Part shown: piece after piece, positions 9,204-20,466 of the stretch
How the letters are laid out: every line of letters begins with the position of its first letter
Position numbering within the stretch: the stretch's first letter is position 1
Assembly (NCBI GenBank): GCA_947503895.1
Contig: CANNFT010000006.1
Span: forward strand, 186,001-250,000
DNA length: 64,000 nt
Direction: 5' to 3'
DNA from: an uncultured Saccharospirillaceae bacterium
GTDB taxonomy: Bacteria; Pseudomonadota; Gammaproteobacteria; Pseudomonadales; Oceanobacteraceae
Translations under genes and position numbers: made by a program
Notes under the pieces: model-generated
Databases searched by the model: none
What the model was told of the DNA's origin: nothing
Seen by the model: the letters and a program-made list of their open reading frames with translations, nothing else

Positions 9204-10169
9204 TTATGCGGCCTGCGTTTGTACTAATAATAAGCCCAAATAGCTGCAATAGCCCGCCAGCATCAATACGCCCGCACCTCTGCCAACTTTGCCGCTTCGG
9301 CGGAATAAATAGACACACCCAATCAATAATACGGTCATGCCGAGCATGGTTCCATAATCGCGCCACAGTACGCTGGACTCAATTTGAGTCGTGGCGACGA
9401 GTCCAGGGATCGGGAGGACGGCCAATAAATTAAAAATGTTGGAACCCACAACATTGCCAATGGCGATGTCATGATGACCTTTTAGTGCGCTGGCAATACT
9501 TGCTGCAAGTTCAGGCAGACTGGTGCCGATGGCGACGATGGTCAACCCAATGACTAATTCACTGATGCCAAAATAGCGTGCAACGTCAACGGCTCCCCAT
9601 ACTAATAGCTTGGCACTGACCATGAGCAGCACCAGACCAACGACTAACCAAAAGATGGCCTTTGTGGTGCTGGTGTGTTCGATTTCATTGGCTTCTTCTT
9701 CGTCTAGCCCTCCAATGCCTTGTTCGCTGCTTTCGTTAAACAACCAGAAAAGCGTGACCACCAAACAGGCCAGTAAAATGAGCCCATCGACGAATGTGAT
9801 CTCTAGATCCTGTAGGACCAAACCGGCAATCACCGTGACCAGCAGTAAGATTGGAATTTCTTTTTTCAGCATTTTGCCCTGAATCGGAAGGGGTGCCATC
9901 AGTGCGGTGATACCCAGCACTAGGCCGATGTTGGTGATGTTCGAACCAATGGCATTACCGATGGCCAGCGTACCTGCGCCATCTAAACTGGCTGTCGCAC
10001 TCACGAAAATTTCTGGCGCGGATGTGCCCAGTGAAACAATGGTCATTCCGATCAATAGGGGCGACATGCCAAATTGACGGGCTGTTGCAGCTGCGCCGAA
10101 AACGAAGCGGTCTGCACTCCAAACCAAAATGACTAATCCAACAAGTATTGCGGCGCTGGCGGCTAGCAT
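9204..10169 (-). CDS. yrbG: YrbG-type Na+/Ca2+ antiporter family protein
   Basis: 321 aa, about ten hydrophobic segments in two inverted halves. Each half carries the family alpha-repeat: GMTIVSLGTSAPEIFVS with GNAIGSNITNIGLVLG, then GLTIVAIGTSLPELAAS with GNVVGSNIFNLLAV. It is an inner-membrane cation/Ca2+ exchanger. Position upstream of kdsD and divergent from mlaF is the usual gammaproteobacterial arrangement. Confidence 0.94.
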   Translation of the reverse strand: MLAASAAILVGLVILVWSADRFVFGAAATARQFGMSPLLIGMTIVSLGTSAPEIFVSATASLDGAGTLAIGNAIGSNITNIGLVLGITALMAPLPIQGKMLKKEIPILLLVTVIAGLVLQDLEITFVDGLILLACLVVTLFWLFNESSEQGIGGLDEEEANEIEHTSTTKAIFWLVVGLVLLMVSAKLLVWGAVDVARYFGISELVIGLTIVAIGTSLPELAASIASALKGHHDIAIGNVVGSNIFNLLAVLPIPGLVATTQIESSVLWRDYGTMLGMTVLLIGCVYLFRRSGKVGRGAGVLMLAGYCSYLGLLLVQTQAA

Positions 10170-10434
10170 AATAAGTAGTGTCTCTGAAGAGTGTTCAATG
10201 AGGAGCGCATTCTACCTGCCAAAGGTGAGAATTAAAATGCAACGCTGAGTGAATCCTCTAGCGCCTTCGCCATTTGGTGCAGTTGTAGGCTGGACTGTGA
10301 CGTCTACACTTCTAAGAGCATAGGTGGTCTACCGTTCAGCCTCCTGAATTGGAGGTTGAAATCGGGCTGTTGGTGGGTCACATGAATGACGTTACGTATA
10401 AATATGCCTTTGACGGAACAAGGTCGATACTCAA

Positions 10435-11259
10435 TTGAATAAGCAAGAAAACCATTACGTCGAGATCAGAGACCTTTCGTTTAGCCGAGGTGACAAGGTG
10501 ATTTACCACGAGCTGAATTTAGATATTCCAGCCGGCAAAGTCACTGGAATTTTAGGCCCCAGTGGCACAGGAAAAACCACCTTGCTGCGCTTAATTGGTG
10601 GTCAAATCAGACCAGACAAAGGAAGCGTGACGGTGGCTGGGTTGGATGTCCCGAGCCTAGATCGTGGGGCGCTGTTCATGCTGAGAAAACGCATGAGTTT
10701 GTTATTTCAAACCGGTGCGCTGTTCACGGATTTAAATGTTTTTGAAAATGTGGCTTTTCCATTGCGTGAGCATACACACATCCCAGAGCACATGATTCGA
10801 GACCTTGTCTTACTACGATTAGAAAGCGTGGGCTTACGTGGCATCGCTGAAGATATGCCGCAATCCCTGTCAGGGGGCATGGCGCGAAGAGTGGCTTTGG
10901 CTCGCAGCATGGCGTTAGACCCTGAAATGATCATGTATGACGAGCCGTTTACCGGACAAGACCCAATCTCAATGGGCGTGTTAGTCAAATTAATTCGTTC
11001 GCTAAATGATGCGCTTGGGATGACCAGCGTGCTTGTGAGTCATGATGTGAACGAAACGCTAAGTATTGCGGATCAGGTATACGTTTTATCCGCAGGCAAA
11101 GTATTGGAAAGTGGCTCACCAGAGGCCATCAAACGGTCCACAAACCCTGCCGTTAAACAGTTTCTTTTCGGCGAGCCAGACGGCCCCGTGCCGTTCCACG
11201 TTCCCGCAGAATCTCTCGCGAAATCGTTGCTGCATTCTGGCTTGGATCAAAGCCGATGA
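10435..11259 (+). CDS. mlaF: MlaF, ATPase of the Mla phospholipid transporter
   Basis: 274 aa from a TTG start; no in-frame ATG precedes the first beta strand. Walker A GPSGTGKTT, signature LSGGMARRVALARSM and Walker B MIMYDEPFTGQDP are seen. The G-G-M signature and Gly-Gln after the Walker B Glu are typical of MlaF. It drives MlaFEDB retrograde phospholipid transport for outer-membrane asymmetry. It is first gene of mlaFEDCB and overlaps mlaE by 4 bp (ATGA). Confidence 0.94.
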   Translation: MNKQENHYVEIRDLSFSRGDKVIYHELNLDIPAGKVTGILGPSGTGKTTLLRLIGGQIRPDKGSVTVAGLDVPSLDRGALFMLRKRMSLLFQTGALFTDLNVFENVAFPLREHTHIPEHMIRDLVLLRLESVGLRGIAEDMPQSLSGGMARRVALARSMALDPEMIMYDEPFTGQDPISMGVLVKLIRSLNDALGMTSVLVSHDVNETLSIADQVYVLSAGKVLESGSPEAIKRSTNPAVKQFLFGEPDGPVPFHVPAESLAKSLLHSGLDQSR

Positions 11260-12035
11260 GCGTGCTGCAAAAGTGGGGCAAGCTGGGTTTACGTGCACTG
11301 TCTATATTGGGTCGTGCGGCATTGTTTCTGTCGGCAAGCTGGCGCTTGGGTGGGCCTTGGCGGCCAGCGTTAGGGCGTCTCATTCACCAAATTTATCAAC
11401 AGGGTGTTTTGTCGCTGGCGATTATATTGGTCGCTGGTTTTTTCGTTGGGATGGTATTGGCGCTACAAGGCTACAATATTTTAGTGTCCTATGGCTCAGA
11501 AGAAGCATTAGGGCAAATGGTTGCGCTTTCGCTGTTGCGTGAGTTTGGTCCAGTGGTCACGGCTTTGTTATTTGCAGGTCGCGCGGGTTCCGCATTGACG
11601 GCCGAAATTGGTCTGATGAAAACCACAGATCAACTGTCGGCCATGGAGATGATGGGCGTTGATCCCATGGTGCGCATCATGGCTCCCAGAATGTGGGCAG
11701 GATTCGTTTGTGTGCCCATTTTGTCATTGATGTTTAGTGCGGTGGGTGTGTATGGCGGTGCTTTAGTGGCGGTCGATATGCTGGGCATTTATGAAGGTTC
11801 TTACTGGGCCAATATGCAGGCGTCTGTGGATATCTATGATGATTTACTTAAGGGCCTTGTTAAGTGTTTTGTGTTTGGTTTGGTCGTCACTTGGATTGCC
11901 GTTTATCAAGGTTGGGACGCCGAGCCGACTTCCGAGGGAATCAGTCGAGCCACGACATACACAGTGGTATTCGCGTCGTTAGCGGTGCTTGGAATTGATT
12001 TCGTGTTAACGGCCGTCATGTTGGGCGGATTTTAA
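11256..12035 (+). CDS. mlaE: MlaE, permease of the Mla transporter
   Basis: 259 aa MlaE/YrbE permease with several hydrophobic segments and the family core LLREFGPVVTALLFAGRAGSALTAE around residues 90-115. It forms the membrane channel of the MlaFEDB complex. It is translationally coupled to mlaF through an ATGA overlap. Confidence 0.95.
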   Translation: MSVLQKWGKLGLRALSILGRAALFLSASWRLGGPWRPALGRLIHQIYQQGVLSLAIILVAGFFVGMVLALQGYNILVSYGSEEALGQMVALSLLREFGPVVTALLFAGRAGSALTAEIGLMKTTDQLSAMEMMGVDPMVRIMAPRMWAGFVCVPILSLMFSAVGVYGGALVAVDMLGIYEGSYWANMQASVDIYDDLLKGLVKCFVFGLVVTWIAVYQGWDAEPTSEGISRATTYTVVFASLAVLGIDFVLTAVMLGGF

Positions 12036-12105
12036 TTTGGCCCATCGTAGAACAAATTAATGTAGGTAAGTGAATCAGCTCGAGTGTCAGGATTGGGAGG
12101 TCAGT

Positions 12106-12558
12106 GTGCAAAATAAATCATTAGAAATGAGCGTGGGTGCCTTTTTGGTCGCAGGTATTCTCACTTTGGTGTTGCTAGCGTTTAAAGTCAGTGGACTGAA
12201 TTATAAAGCCAATGCTGATACGTACACGCTCTATGCGCGGTTTGAGAATCTAGCCGGATTGACTGAGCGCGCAAAAGTGTCGATGTCTGGGGTGACTATT
12301 GGGCGTGTGGTCGATATACAGCTGGACACGGAAGACTATGTCGCCGTTGTGACATTGGCCATACAGAAAAATGTTCCTCTTTCATTGGATACCTCAGCCT
12401 CCGTTTTGACCTCTGGGCTTTTAGGCGAAAAGTACATCGGTCTGAGTGTAGGGGCGGAGGAAGAGCTGTTGAGAAACGGTGACAATATTGACGATACCCA
12501 GTCCGCTATTGTGCTTGAGGAGCTTATTGGCCAATTTCTATTTAGTCGAAGTGAATAA
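12106..12558 (+). CDS. mlaD: MlaD, MCE-domain substrate-binding subunit
   Basis: 150 aa from the GTG at 12106, chosen because GGGAGG lies 5 bp upstream and the family starts MQNKSLEMSVG; an earlier GTG at 12070 is less likely. One N-terminal membrane helix is followed by an MCE domain (about 35-115, with YARFENLAGLTERAKVSMSGV). It forms the periplasmic hexameric ring of the complex. Its end overlaps the likely mlaC start. Confidence 0.92.
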   Translation: MQNKSLEMSVGAFLVAGILTLVLLAFKVSGLNYKANADTYTLYARFENLAGLTERAKVSMSGVTIGRVVDIQLDTEDYVAVVTLAIQKNVPLSLDTSASVLTSGLLGEKYIGLSVGAEEELLRNGDNIDDTQSAIVLEELIGQFLFSRSE

Positions 12559-13324
12559 ACCATTGCGATTGTGGGCATCTCAAATGTGTGTTCTTCATCG
12601 TGCTCTAAGGCAGGTCCTACTTTTAGGGCTCGTGGCGTTTGCGAGTTTGAAGGTTTCGGTCAGTGTTGCTTCGACGCCAGAGGATGCTCATCAACTGGTC
12701 GATCAAACCATTCATCAATTAATGTCAGTGATGGCGAAAGATAAAGCCCGTTTTTTACAAGACAATGAAGCGCTACTAAACGCCGTGGATACGATATTAG
12801 GAGATAAAGTCGATTTTCCTCGAATCGCTCGCCGAGTGATGGCAAAGCATTTTAAGAAATCAGATAAAACGCAAAGACAACGCTTTGCTCGGCTCTTTAA
12901 AGAAAGTTTGCTAAATACTTATGCAAAAGGGCTAATTGAGTTTGAAGACTATAAAGTTCGATTACTGCCGCTGAAAACGACCCATCAAACGACTCGAAAT
13001 ACACAAATTGATTTTGAAGTGGTGACGTCGAGTGGACAAGTTTTTCCCATTACACAGAGTTTGTACTTCAATAAAAAACGTAAATCTTGGATGGTGCAAA
13101 ACGTCATAATTAATGGTGTCAATATTGGGCAGCTTTTCAGAGATCAATTTGCACGCTTGGTCAGCCAGCAAAATGGCAATATCAGTGAAGCGATTGATCA
13201 ATGGCAGGCATCTCTCCCATCTGCGGCAACACCAACAAACTCATCTCAAGAGTCTGAAGACAGTGCTGACGAGGAAACAGCAGAGGAGGACGATGATGGA
13301 GCAGTTCATCCAGAAGCAGCCTAA
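12551..13324 (+). CDS. mlaC: MlaC, periplasmic phospholipid carrier
   Basis: About 257 aa from the GTG at 12551, which overlaps mlaD by 8 bp; the ATG at 12584 is the alternative. A signal sequence ends near VSVSVAS. The MlaC (Ttg2D) domain follows with DAHQLVDQTIHQLM and VDFPRIARRVMAKHFK. It shuttles phospholipid between MlaA and MlaD. The tail past the domain is low-complexity and acidic (SEDSADEETAEEDDD), longer than usual, and the coding sequence overlaps mlaB. Confidence 0.88.
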   Translation: MNKPLRLWASQMCVLHRALRQVLLLGLVAFASLKVSVSVASTPEDAHQLVDQTIHQLMSVMAKDKARFLQDNEALLNAVDTILGDKVDFPRIARRVMAKHFKKSDKTQRQRFARLFKESLLNTYAKGLIEFEDYKVRLLPLKTTHQTTRNTQIDFEVVTSSGQVFPITQSLYFNKKRKSWMVQNVIINGVNIGQLFRDQFARLVSQQNGNISEAIDQWQASLPSAATPTNSSQESEDSADEETAEEDDDGAVHPEAA

Positions 13325-13592
13325 CTTATGTGAAGTACAGGGTGATATTACATTTGATTCTGTCATCAAAATTGAGGTGGAAGGGTTGTCTATTATACCG
13401 TTATCTAAATCGCCGTTAGTGATCAACTTCTCTCAGGTTCAGCACGTCTCCAGCGTGGCAGTGGCCTTGTTGCTCAGTTGGATGAGGTGCGCTGAGCGGC
13501 AGGGCATTCAGCTTCAGTTCACAGGTTTATCCGAACGGTTCAAGGCAATTCTTGCTGTTTCGGATGTGCTGGAATTGATAGACCCGCGCTGA
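13296..13592 (+). CDS. mlaB: MlaB, STAS-domain subunit of the Mla transporter
   Basis: 98 aa from the second of two adjacent ATGs, 6 bp after the strong ribosome site GAGGAGG, which lies inside the mlaC coding end. The STAS fold is visible: PLVINFSQVQHVSSVAVALLLSW carries the conserved D/S-loop region. MlaB binds MlaF and is needed for its activity. The tight overlap with mlaC shows one operon. Confidence 0.85.
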   Translation: MEQFIQKQPNLCEVQGDITFDSVIKIEVEGLSIIPLSKSPLVINFSQVQHVSSVAVALLLSWMRCAERQGIQLQFTGLSERFKAILAVSDVLELIDPR

Positions 13593-13793
13593 TTAATCTT
13601 GTTTGTGAAGACTTACTATTCTTAGAAGGGCTGGTGAATAAGAGTGTGAAGACGAACGTTGATTTATCAGGAGGTCAGCGGAACAAGCAAGGTGAAGTTT
13701 AGCCATTTGCTTGTATATCCGGTACAATCATTCCCCTTTTTTTAATGTATACCGCGCCTATGCGTGGCGGATGAAACAACGGCGGAGAGATCC

Positions 13794-14030
13794 ATGAGCC
13801 CAGTAGAAGTACAGGCATTGTTAGCCGAAAAGCTGACGGAATGTCAGGTGCAGGTTGATGGCGATGGCTATAAGTACGAAATAACAGTCGTTGGCGATGT
13901 ATTTGATGGCCTGAATGCCGTAAAACGCCAACAATACGTATACGCTGCTCTAAATGAAAAGATTGCCGACGGCAGTATCCACGCTGTCACTATCAAGACC
14001 TTTACGCCGGCCCAATGGGCTGAGCAATAA
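13794..14030 (+). CDS. ibaG: IbaG, BolA-family protein
   Basis: 78 aa from the ATG preceded by GGAGAG. It is a BolA/IbaA fold with YKYEITVVGDVFDGLNAVKRQQYVY. BolA-type proteins bind [2Fe-2S] clusters with monothiol glutaredoxins, and IbaG is linked to acid stress and envelope upkeep. The conserved placement between mlaB and murA supports IbaG. Confidence 0.92.
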   Translation: MSPVEVQALLAEKLTECQVQVDGDGYKYEITVVGDVFDGLNAVKRQQYVYAALNEKIADGSIHAVTIKTFTPAQWAEQ

Positions 14031-14041
14031 TCCAGAATTAG

Positions 14042-15319
<1,278 letters not shown>

Positions 15320-15344
15320 TTAACATCCACTTGCTAAGCTGTAA

Positions 15345-15373
15345 ATCAAACCGGAAATTTTTTTCGGTTTGAT
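15345..15373 (+). terminator. hairpin between murA and hisG
   Basis: A perfect 9-bp inverted repeat (ATCAAACCG and CGGTTTGAT) with an A/T-rich 11-nt loop containing seven T residues. The T-run is in the loop rather than after the stem, so termination is possible but not certain. Confidence 0.5.
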
Positions 15374-15430
15374 AAATGACATCGCGCTGATCAGCGTGAG
15401 CACTTAGATTGACGAAGAGCTAAAAAATAA

Positions 15431-16072
15431 ATGAGCGAGCAGCCTCTCACTATTGCGTTATCTAAAGGTCGTATTTTAGACGATACCCTGCCTTTGTTCG
15501 CAGAGGCTGGCATTGTGCCAGCAGAAGATATTAAAAAAAGTCGCAAACTGATTTTTGATACAAATCATGCTCATATTAAGCTCGTCGTCATTCGAGCAAC
15601 GGACGTTCCTACTTATGTAGAATATGGTGCCGCTGACATGGGTGTTGCCGGTAAAGATGTTTTAATGGAGTACAATAGTAATGGTTTTTATGAACCATTA
15701 GATTTAAACATCGCTACATGCCGACTCATGACCGCTGCATTAAAAGGTGCTAAAGAACCTGAAGGGCGAATAAAAGTCGCTTCAAAATTTGTCGGGTTAA
15801 CTAAACGCTATTTTGCAGAGCAGGGCCGCCAAGCCGATATTATTAAACTATACGGCGGAATGGAATTAGCCCCCATCATGGGGTTAGCGGACTTAATCGT
15901 CGATATTGTCGATACAGGAAATACGTTGAAAGCCAATGGCTTAGAAGCACGGGATCTGATTGCGCCTATTAGCTCTCGCCTAGTGGTAGGCAAAGCCGCC
16001 ATGAAAATAAAGCATCGACAAATCCAGCCAATAATTGATAAGTTATCGGAAGCAGTAGAGCGCCGCCGATAA
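15431..16072 (+). CDS. hisG: HisG, ATP phosphoribosyltransferase, short form
   Basis: 213 aa, so the short HisG(S) class that lacks the C-terminal ACT-like domain and needs the HisZ regulatory subunit (not in this window). [15 protein letters not shown] at the start and the PRPP loop [18 protein letters not shown] near 155-172 are diagnostic. It performs the first step of histidine synthesis. Confidence 0.95.
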   Translation: MSEQPLTIALSKGRILDDTLPLFAEAGIVPAEDIKKSRKLIFDTNHAHIKLVVIRATDVPTYVEYGAADMGVAGKDVLMEYNSNGFYEPLDLNIATCRLMTAALKGAKEPEGRIKVASKFVGLTKRYFAEQGRQADIIKLYGGMELAPIMGLADLIVDIVDTGNTLKANGLEARDLIAPISSRLVVGKAAMKIKHRQIQPIIDKLSEAVERRR

Positions 16073-16105
16073 AACACAAAGCATAAATATTAATATTTAT
16101 GTGAT

Positions 16106-16140
16106 GACAGCCTATTACGAATCACTGAATAGGCTGTCTT
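16106..16140 (+). terminator. hairpin between hisG and hisD
   Basis: GACAGCCTATT (16106-16116) and AATAGGCTGTC (16128-16138) form an 11-bp perfect stem with an 11-nt loop followed by only a short T stretch. A second AT-rich palindrome, CATAAATATTAATATTTATG, lies just before at 16082-16101. It may attenuate hisD rather than stop transcription completely. Confidence 0.55.
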
Positions 16141-16191
16141 AAAAGCCCTCTGCTCGTACCACGACCTCGTGACACATATTGAGATTATTCT

Positions 16192-17499
16192 ATGAACATC
16201 AACATTCGTAAATTCAGCACGGAACAAAATGATTTTTCGAACGCTCTTGACCATTTATTAGCATGGGAATCAGTGTCGGACACTCAGGTGCAATCTACAG
16301 TGTTGGATATTCTGCATCATGTGAAAAAACGTGGTGACGAGGCAGTGGTTGAATACTCAAATAAATTTGATCGCCTCAACGTCGACAGCATGGCCGATCT
16401 TGAAATTTCGCAAGCACAACTGCGAGATGCATTGGATAATTTACCTGCCGCAGAGCGAGAAGCCTTGTTAACCGCAGCCGAACGTATTCGTGCTTATCAC
16501 GAACATCAACGCGCTGAGAGTTGGGAATATAAAGAAGCGGACGGTACGTTATTAGGGCAGCAAGTCACACCGATGGATCGCGTCGGAATATACGTGCCCG
16601 GCGGTAAGGCATCGTATCCTTCTAGTGTTTTAATGAATGCGATTCCTGCACATGTTGCCGGCGTTAAAGAAATTATTATGGTGGTCCCCACACCTGATGG
16701 TGAAATGAACCAACTCGTATTGGCAGCAGCGGCTGCGGCGGGTGTGAATCGTGTATTCACAATTGGAGGAGCGCAAGCAATTGCTGCGTTAGCCTACGGA
16801 ACAGCCAGCGTGCCTAAGGTGGACAAAATAGTCGGCCCAGGCAATATATATGTGGCGACTGCCAAGCGTTTTGTTTTTGGTGAAGTGGGCATTGATATGA
16901 TAGCCGGGCCCTCAGAAATATTGGTAGTGTGTGACGGTAAAACCGATCCTGACTGGATTGCGATGGATTTATTTTCTCAAGCCGAACACGATGAAGATGC
17001 CCAGTCCATATTAATATCTTGGGATCAAAACTACCTCGATCAAGTCGAGGCCAGTATTAATAAATTATTGCCGACAATGGAACGTCAGGACATTATCCGC
17101 GCGTCTCTCAATGGCCGTGGTGCATTAATTAAAGTTAAAGATCAATCTGAAGCCATAGCGATTACCAATCGAATTGCGCCTGAGCATTTAGAGCTTTCTA
17201 TTGAAAACCCAGAAGCGGTTGCAAAAGAGATTCGACATGCGGGCGCGATTTTCATGGGGCGCTACACCGCTGAAGCATTGGGAGACTATTGTGCAGGGCC
17301 AAATCACGTGTTGCCGACTTCAGGCACTTCGCGTTTTTCTTCACCGCTCGGTGTTTACGATTTCCAAAAGCGCACTTCATTGATCATGTTCAGTGCTGAT
17401 GGTGCTTCTGAATTGGGTAAGGTGGCGAGCGTATTAGCACGTGGCGAAGCGCTAACAGCGCATGCGCGTTCGGCGGAATACCGCATTAAAGAACAGTAA
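16192..17499 (+). CDS. hisD: HisD, histidinol dehydrogenase
   Basis: 435 aa, full length. Family blocks include [36 protein letters not shown] (zinc-binding His/Glu) and [16 protein letters not shown]. It oxidises histidinol to histidine in two NAD-dependent steps. It follows hisG after a hairpin and precedes hisC. Confidence 0.97.
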   Translation: MNINIRKFSTEQNDFSNALDHLLAWESVSDTQVQSTVLDILHHVKKRGDEAVVEYSNKFDRLNVDSMADLEISQAQLRDALDNLPAAEREALLTAAERIRAYHEHQRAESWEYKEADGTLLGQQVTPMDRVGIYVPGGKASYPSSVLMNAIPAHVAGVKEIIMVVPTPDGEMNQLVLAAAAAAGVNRVFTIGGAQAIAALAYGTASVPKVDKIVGPGNIYVATAKRFVFGEVGIDMIAGPSEILVVCDGKTDPDWIAMDLFSQAEHDEDAQSILISWDQNYLDQVEASINKLLPTMERQDIIRASLNGRGALIKVKDQSEAIAITNRIAPEHLELSIENPEAVAKEIRHAGAIFMGRYTAEALGDYCAGPNHVLPTSGTSRFSSPLGVYDFQKRTSLIMFSADGASELGKVASVLARGEALTAHARSAEYRIKEQ

Positions 17500-17684
17500 A
17501 AGCACTTCGCTGAAATATGATGGGAGCAAGTGCTGTGCAAATGATAATGGTTGATCGAAAAATCTAATTTGTGCAGCTAATACGAGCGGCAAACGACCAT
17601 GCTAGAAATGGTTTTTATTCTAGTACTGTAAAGGCAAGGTCGCTCAGACTCCCAGTCTCTCCTACTAAAATTAGTGTGAATACC

Positions 17685-18773
17685 ATGAGTCGAATTCAAA
17701 AAATTATCCGTCCTGAAATACAAGCGCTTACCGCTTACCATGTTCCTAGCTCAGATGGTTATCTGAAACTGGATGCCATGGAAAATCCCTATACATGGCC
17801 TGCTGTGGCAAAAGAATCTTGGGCGGAAATGCTCAAAACGTTGCCGATTAACCGCTATCCTGATCCTCAAGCCCAATTTGTAAAAGATGAGCTAAGAACG
17901 CTCATGGGCGTGGCAGATCAATATGAAATAATGTTAAGCAATGGTTCTGATGAACTGATACAGATTTTAGCGATGGCTATTGCTAAACCTGGTGCAACGA
18001 TTTTAGCACCTGAGCCAAGCTTCGTTATGTATAAAATGGTTGCCACACTCTGTGGTTTAAACTATGTCGGTGTACCGCTGACAGAAGACTATGAATTAGA
18101 TCATGCTGCCATGAGTGCCGCGATCAAAGATCACCAACCTGAATTGATTTACCTCGCGCAACCTAATAATCCCACAGGAAATCTATGGGATACAGACGTT
18201 ATGGAGGACATCATTAAGAGTGCGCCGGGCTTGGTGGTAATGGACGAGGCTTACACAGCCTTTACAGATGCTGATTTCATTGAATGGCTCGATCGTTACG
18301 ACAATCTATTGATTATGCGAACGTTGTCCAAAGTGGGATTGGCCGGTTTACGTTTAGGTATTCTAATTGGACATTCTGAATGGCTAAATGAATTCGATAA
18401 AATTAGATTACCTTATAACGTGAATATCTTAACGCAAGCGAGTGCATTGTTCGCGTTAGAGCACTATGACATGTTAAAAGTACAGACAGAGCAAATTCGT
18501 GCAGATCGTGTTTTATTGATGCAATCTTTAACGGAAATCTCTGGCTTAACGATTTATCCAAGTGAAGCGAATTTTGTGTTGGTTAAAACTCAAAATGGTA
18601 TGGCATCCATTTGGCATGAAGAGTTGAAAAACAGGAAAATTCTAATTAAAAATCTTCACGGTAGCCACGCGCTACTGCAAGACTGCCTTCGTATTACCGT
18701 CGGTAGTGCTGATCAAAATGAAGAGTTGTGCAACGCCCTGAAAGAAATTGCTCAATCTGGGGCGATACAGTAG
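17685..18773 (+). CDS. hisC: HisC, histidinol-phosphate aminotransferase
   Basis: 362 aa from the ATG at MSRIQKIIRPE; the ORF is open 38 codons further upstream but the family starts here. It is a class I/II aminotransferase with the PLP lysine in RTLSKVGLAGLRLG and AQPNNPTGN and DEAY motifs. It transfers an amino group from glutamate to imidazole acetol phosphate. It is the last gene of the hisGDC set; in relatives algW follows, but here about 12 kb of other genes intervene. Confidence 0.93.
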   Translation: MSRIQKIIRPEIQALTAYHVPSSDGYLKLDAMENPYTWPAVAKESWAEMLKTLPINRYPDPQAQFVKDELRTLMGVADQYEIMLSNGSDELIQILAMAIAKPGATILAPEPSFVMYKMVATLCGLNYVGVPLTEDYELDHAAMSAAIKDHQPELIYLAQPNNPTGNLWDTDVMEDIIKSAPGLVVMDEAYTAFTDADFIEWLDRYDNLLIMRTLSKVGLAGLRLGILIGHSEWLNEFDKIRLPYNVNILTQASALFALEHYDMLKVQTEQIRADRVLLMQSLTEISGLTIYPSEANFVLVKTQNGMASIWHEELKNRKILIKNLHGSHALLQDCLRITVGSADQNEELCNALKEIAQSGAIQ

Positions 18774-18847
18774 CCTTGTAATGATACTGGAGGGTGTTTC
18801 TTAGCAAGCGCCCGCAGCGATATAAAACACCTTTATTGTATTCCTTG

Positions 18848-18883
18848 ATTATCCATAATACGGTTTATTGTATTATGGATAAT
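18848..18883. repeat. long AT-rich inverted repeat downstream of hisC
   Basis: ATTATCCATAATAC (18848-18861) and GTATTATGGATAAT (18870-18883) are a perfect 14-bp pair with an 8-nt loop. It lies between the convergent hisC and glutaredoxin genes. No T-run follows, so it could be an AT-rich terminator-like structure or a small mobile remnant. Confidence 0.6.
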
Positions 18884-18925
18884 AATCATTGTATCTCGCT
18901 TCGAAAGCAAAATGCTACGAGTTTA

Positions 18926-19303
18926 TTATGCGGTAGCTACCGTGCTGGAACGGTTTTCTAGGTAGTCAATAATGTCATTGGATTCATACATCCAAGTGAT
19001 CGCACCACTTTCTTCTTCGATCCTTAAGCAAGGAACCTTTAAAGCCCCTCCTTGCTCTTCTAATTCTTTTGCAAACTCTGGATTTCGTTTTGCATCGCGT
19101 GTTTCTATATTTAAGGTATTGCGCTTCATGGCCCAGCGTACTTTGACGCAAAATGGACAGGCAGCGTATTGGTACAACGCTAAAGTGCTTAGACTTTTAT
19201 CCAGCGCAGCTTGCTCATCTGTACTGCGCTTAATGCCGGTTGGGCGATATAAAAAGTCTACGACTAAGATAATGCGCGCTAAAATCCAACGAATAACAAT
19301 CAT
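18926..19303 (-). CDS. membrane-anchored glutaredoxin-like protein
   Basis: 125 aa from the start MIVIRWILARIILVVDFLY, which gives an N-terminal hydrophobic segment; the ORF is open 23 codons upstream. A glutaredoxin/GST-N fold follows with the active site CPFC (YQYAACPFCVKVRWAM), the cis-proline region LKVPCLRIEE and the glutathione-side SNDIIDYL. It is probably a cytoplasmic-face thiol oxidoreductase; the substrate is unknown. It is divergent from the Nudix regulator gene. Confidence 0.85.
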   Translation of the reverse strand: MIVIRWILARIILVVDFLYRPTGIKRSTDEQAALDKSLSTLALYQYAACPFCVKVRWAMKRNTLNIETRDAKRNPEFAKELEEQGGALKVPCLRIEEESGAITWMYESNDIIDYLENRSSTVATA

Positions 19304-19510
19304 TTCTGTCCTGCCAATTAATTTTTCAGTACGTACTGTAAACGAACACGCGATTCTATCAGTACACAGCACCGCGATCTATGCTGTTGATCACTTAATG
19401 AACGTCTACCAGCAATCTATTCTAACCAGTGAATTCTGTACGTTGTAAGAACCTTGCCTTAGTGTCTCTACGGCACTAACATTCAGATTATTAACCTAGA
19501 GGTGCGCATA

Positions 19511-20251
19511 ATGACAAGCCCAGTATCAGAGACGACTTACTTAAAAAGTTACAACATACACGACTTTGATGTGCCGCTCACCTCAGTCGATATGGCCATT
19601 TTCACAGTGCATGAAGATCGATTAAAAGTGTTACTGACCAAGCGTGCACATCATCCTGAAATGGGAAAGTGGGCGTTGCCGGGTGGCTTTATTGACCAAA
19701 TAAAGGATCACTCGTTAAGCGATACTGCACGCCGAAAATTAAAAGAAAAAACCGGAGTCGATACACCCTACTTGGAACAGGTGGAGACGTTTGGTTCGGC
19801 AAAGCGAGATCCCAGAGGGTGGTCGGTCACGGTGGCTTATCTTGCTTTATTGCCATATGAATCGATTACACTTGCAATAGGTGAAAACACTGAATCTGTA
19901 ATTTGGGTGAATTTAGATGAGGTGGAGCAGAACGATACTTTAGCATTCGATCATAATTCGATATTGAGCATCTGCCACGAACGATTAAAAGCGAAAGTTC
20001 AATACACATCTTTACCTGTCAATTTACTGCCCGAAGCGTTTACACTGACAGAACTGCAAAATATATTTGAAATCATCTTAGGGAAACCCACTGAAAAAAA
20101 ATCCTTTAGGCGAAGAATACTGGATGCAAATATATTAGAGGAAACCGGCGACATGAAAACCGGTAGCAATAGGCCGGCAAAACTATACCGTGTATCAGAA
20201 AACGGTGAAAAACATGTATTTAACCGAATAATTGAAGGGCCTAGGGTCTGA
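19511..20251 (+). CDS. Nudix-domain plus winged-helix regulator, NrtR-like
   Basis: 246 aa from the ATG 7 bp after AGAGGTG. A Nudix domain (about 25-150) with GKWALPGGFID is followed by a winged-helix region (about 165-240). In the Nudix signature, the position of RExxEExG reads RRKLKEKTG, so most metal-binding glutamates are lost and hydrolysis is unlikely. This suits NrtR-type repressors, which bind ADP-ribose-like ligands and control NAD genes. No NAD gene is adjacent, so the regulon is open. Confidence 0.75.
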   Translation: MTSPVSETTYLKSYNIHDFDVPLTSVDMAIFTVHEDRLKVLLTKRAHHPEMGKWALPGGFIDQIKDHSLSDTARRKLKEKTGVDTPYLEQVETFGSAKRDPRGWSVTVAYLALLPYESITLAIGENTESVIWVNLDEVEQNDTLAFDHNSILSICHERLKAKVQYTSLPVNLLPEAFTLTELQNIFEIILGKPTEKKSFRRRILDANILEETGDMKTGSNRPAKLYRVSENGEKHVFNRIIEGPRV

Positions 20252-20466
20252 ATAGTATGTTTTCGAATGTGGTAAAGCTAGAGATTATAATACTCAAAGC
20301 ATAGTCTAATGTATAAATATCCACTAAAAAATAGGTTTCAAAAAATATACAAAAGTAAAATAATTAAAATTAATGCATATTCTTCATAGAAATTTGTAAT
20401 GCAACGAAATAGATTACTAGAAAACGGTATGGCACTATGGGCGTTTAAGTATAAGGATATTTAAAA

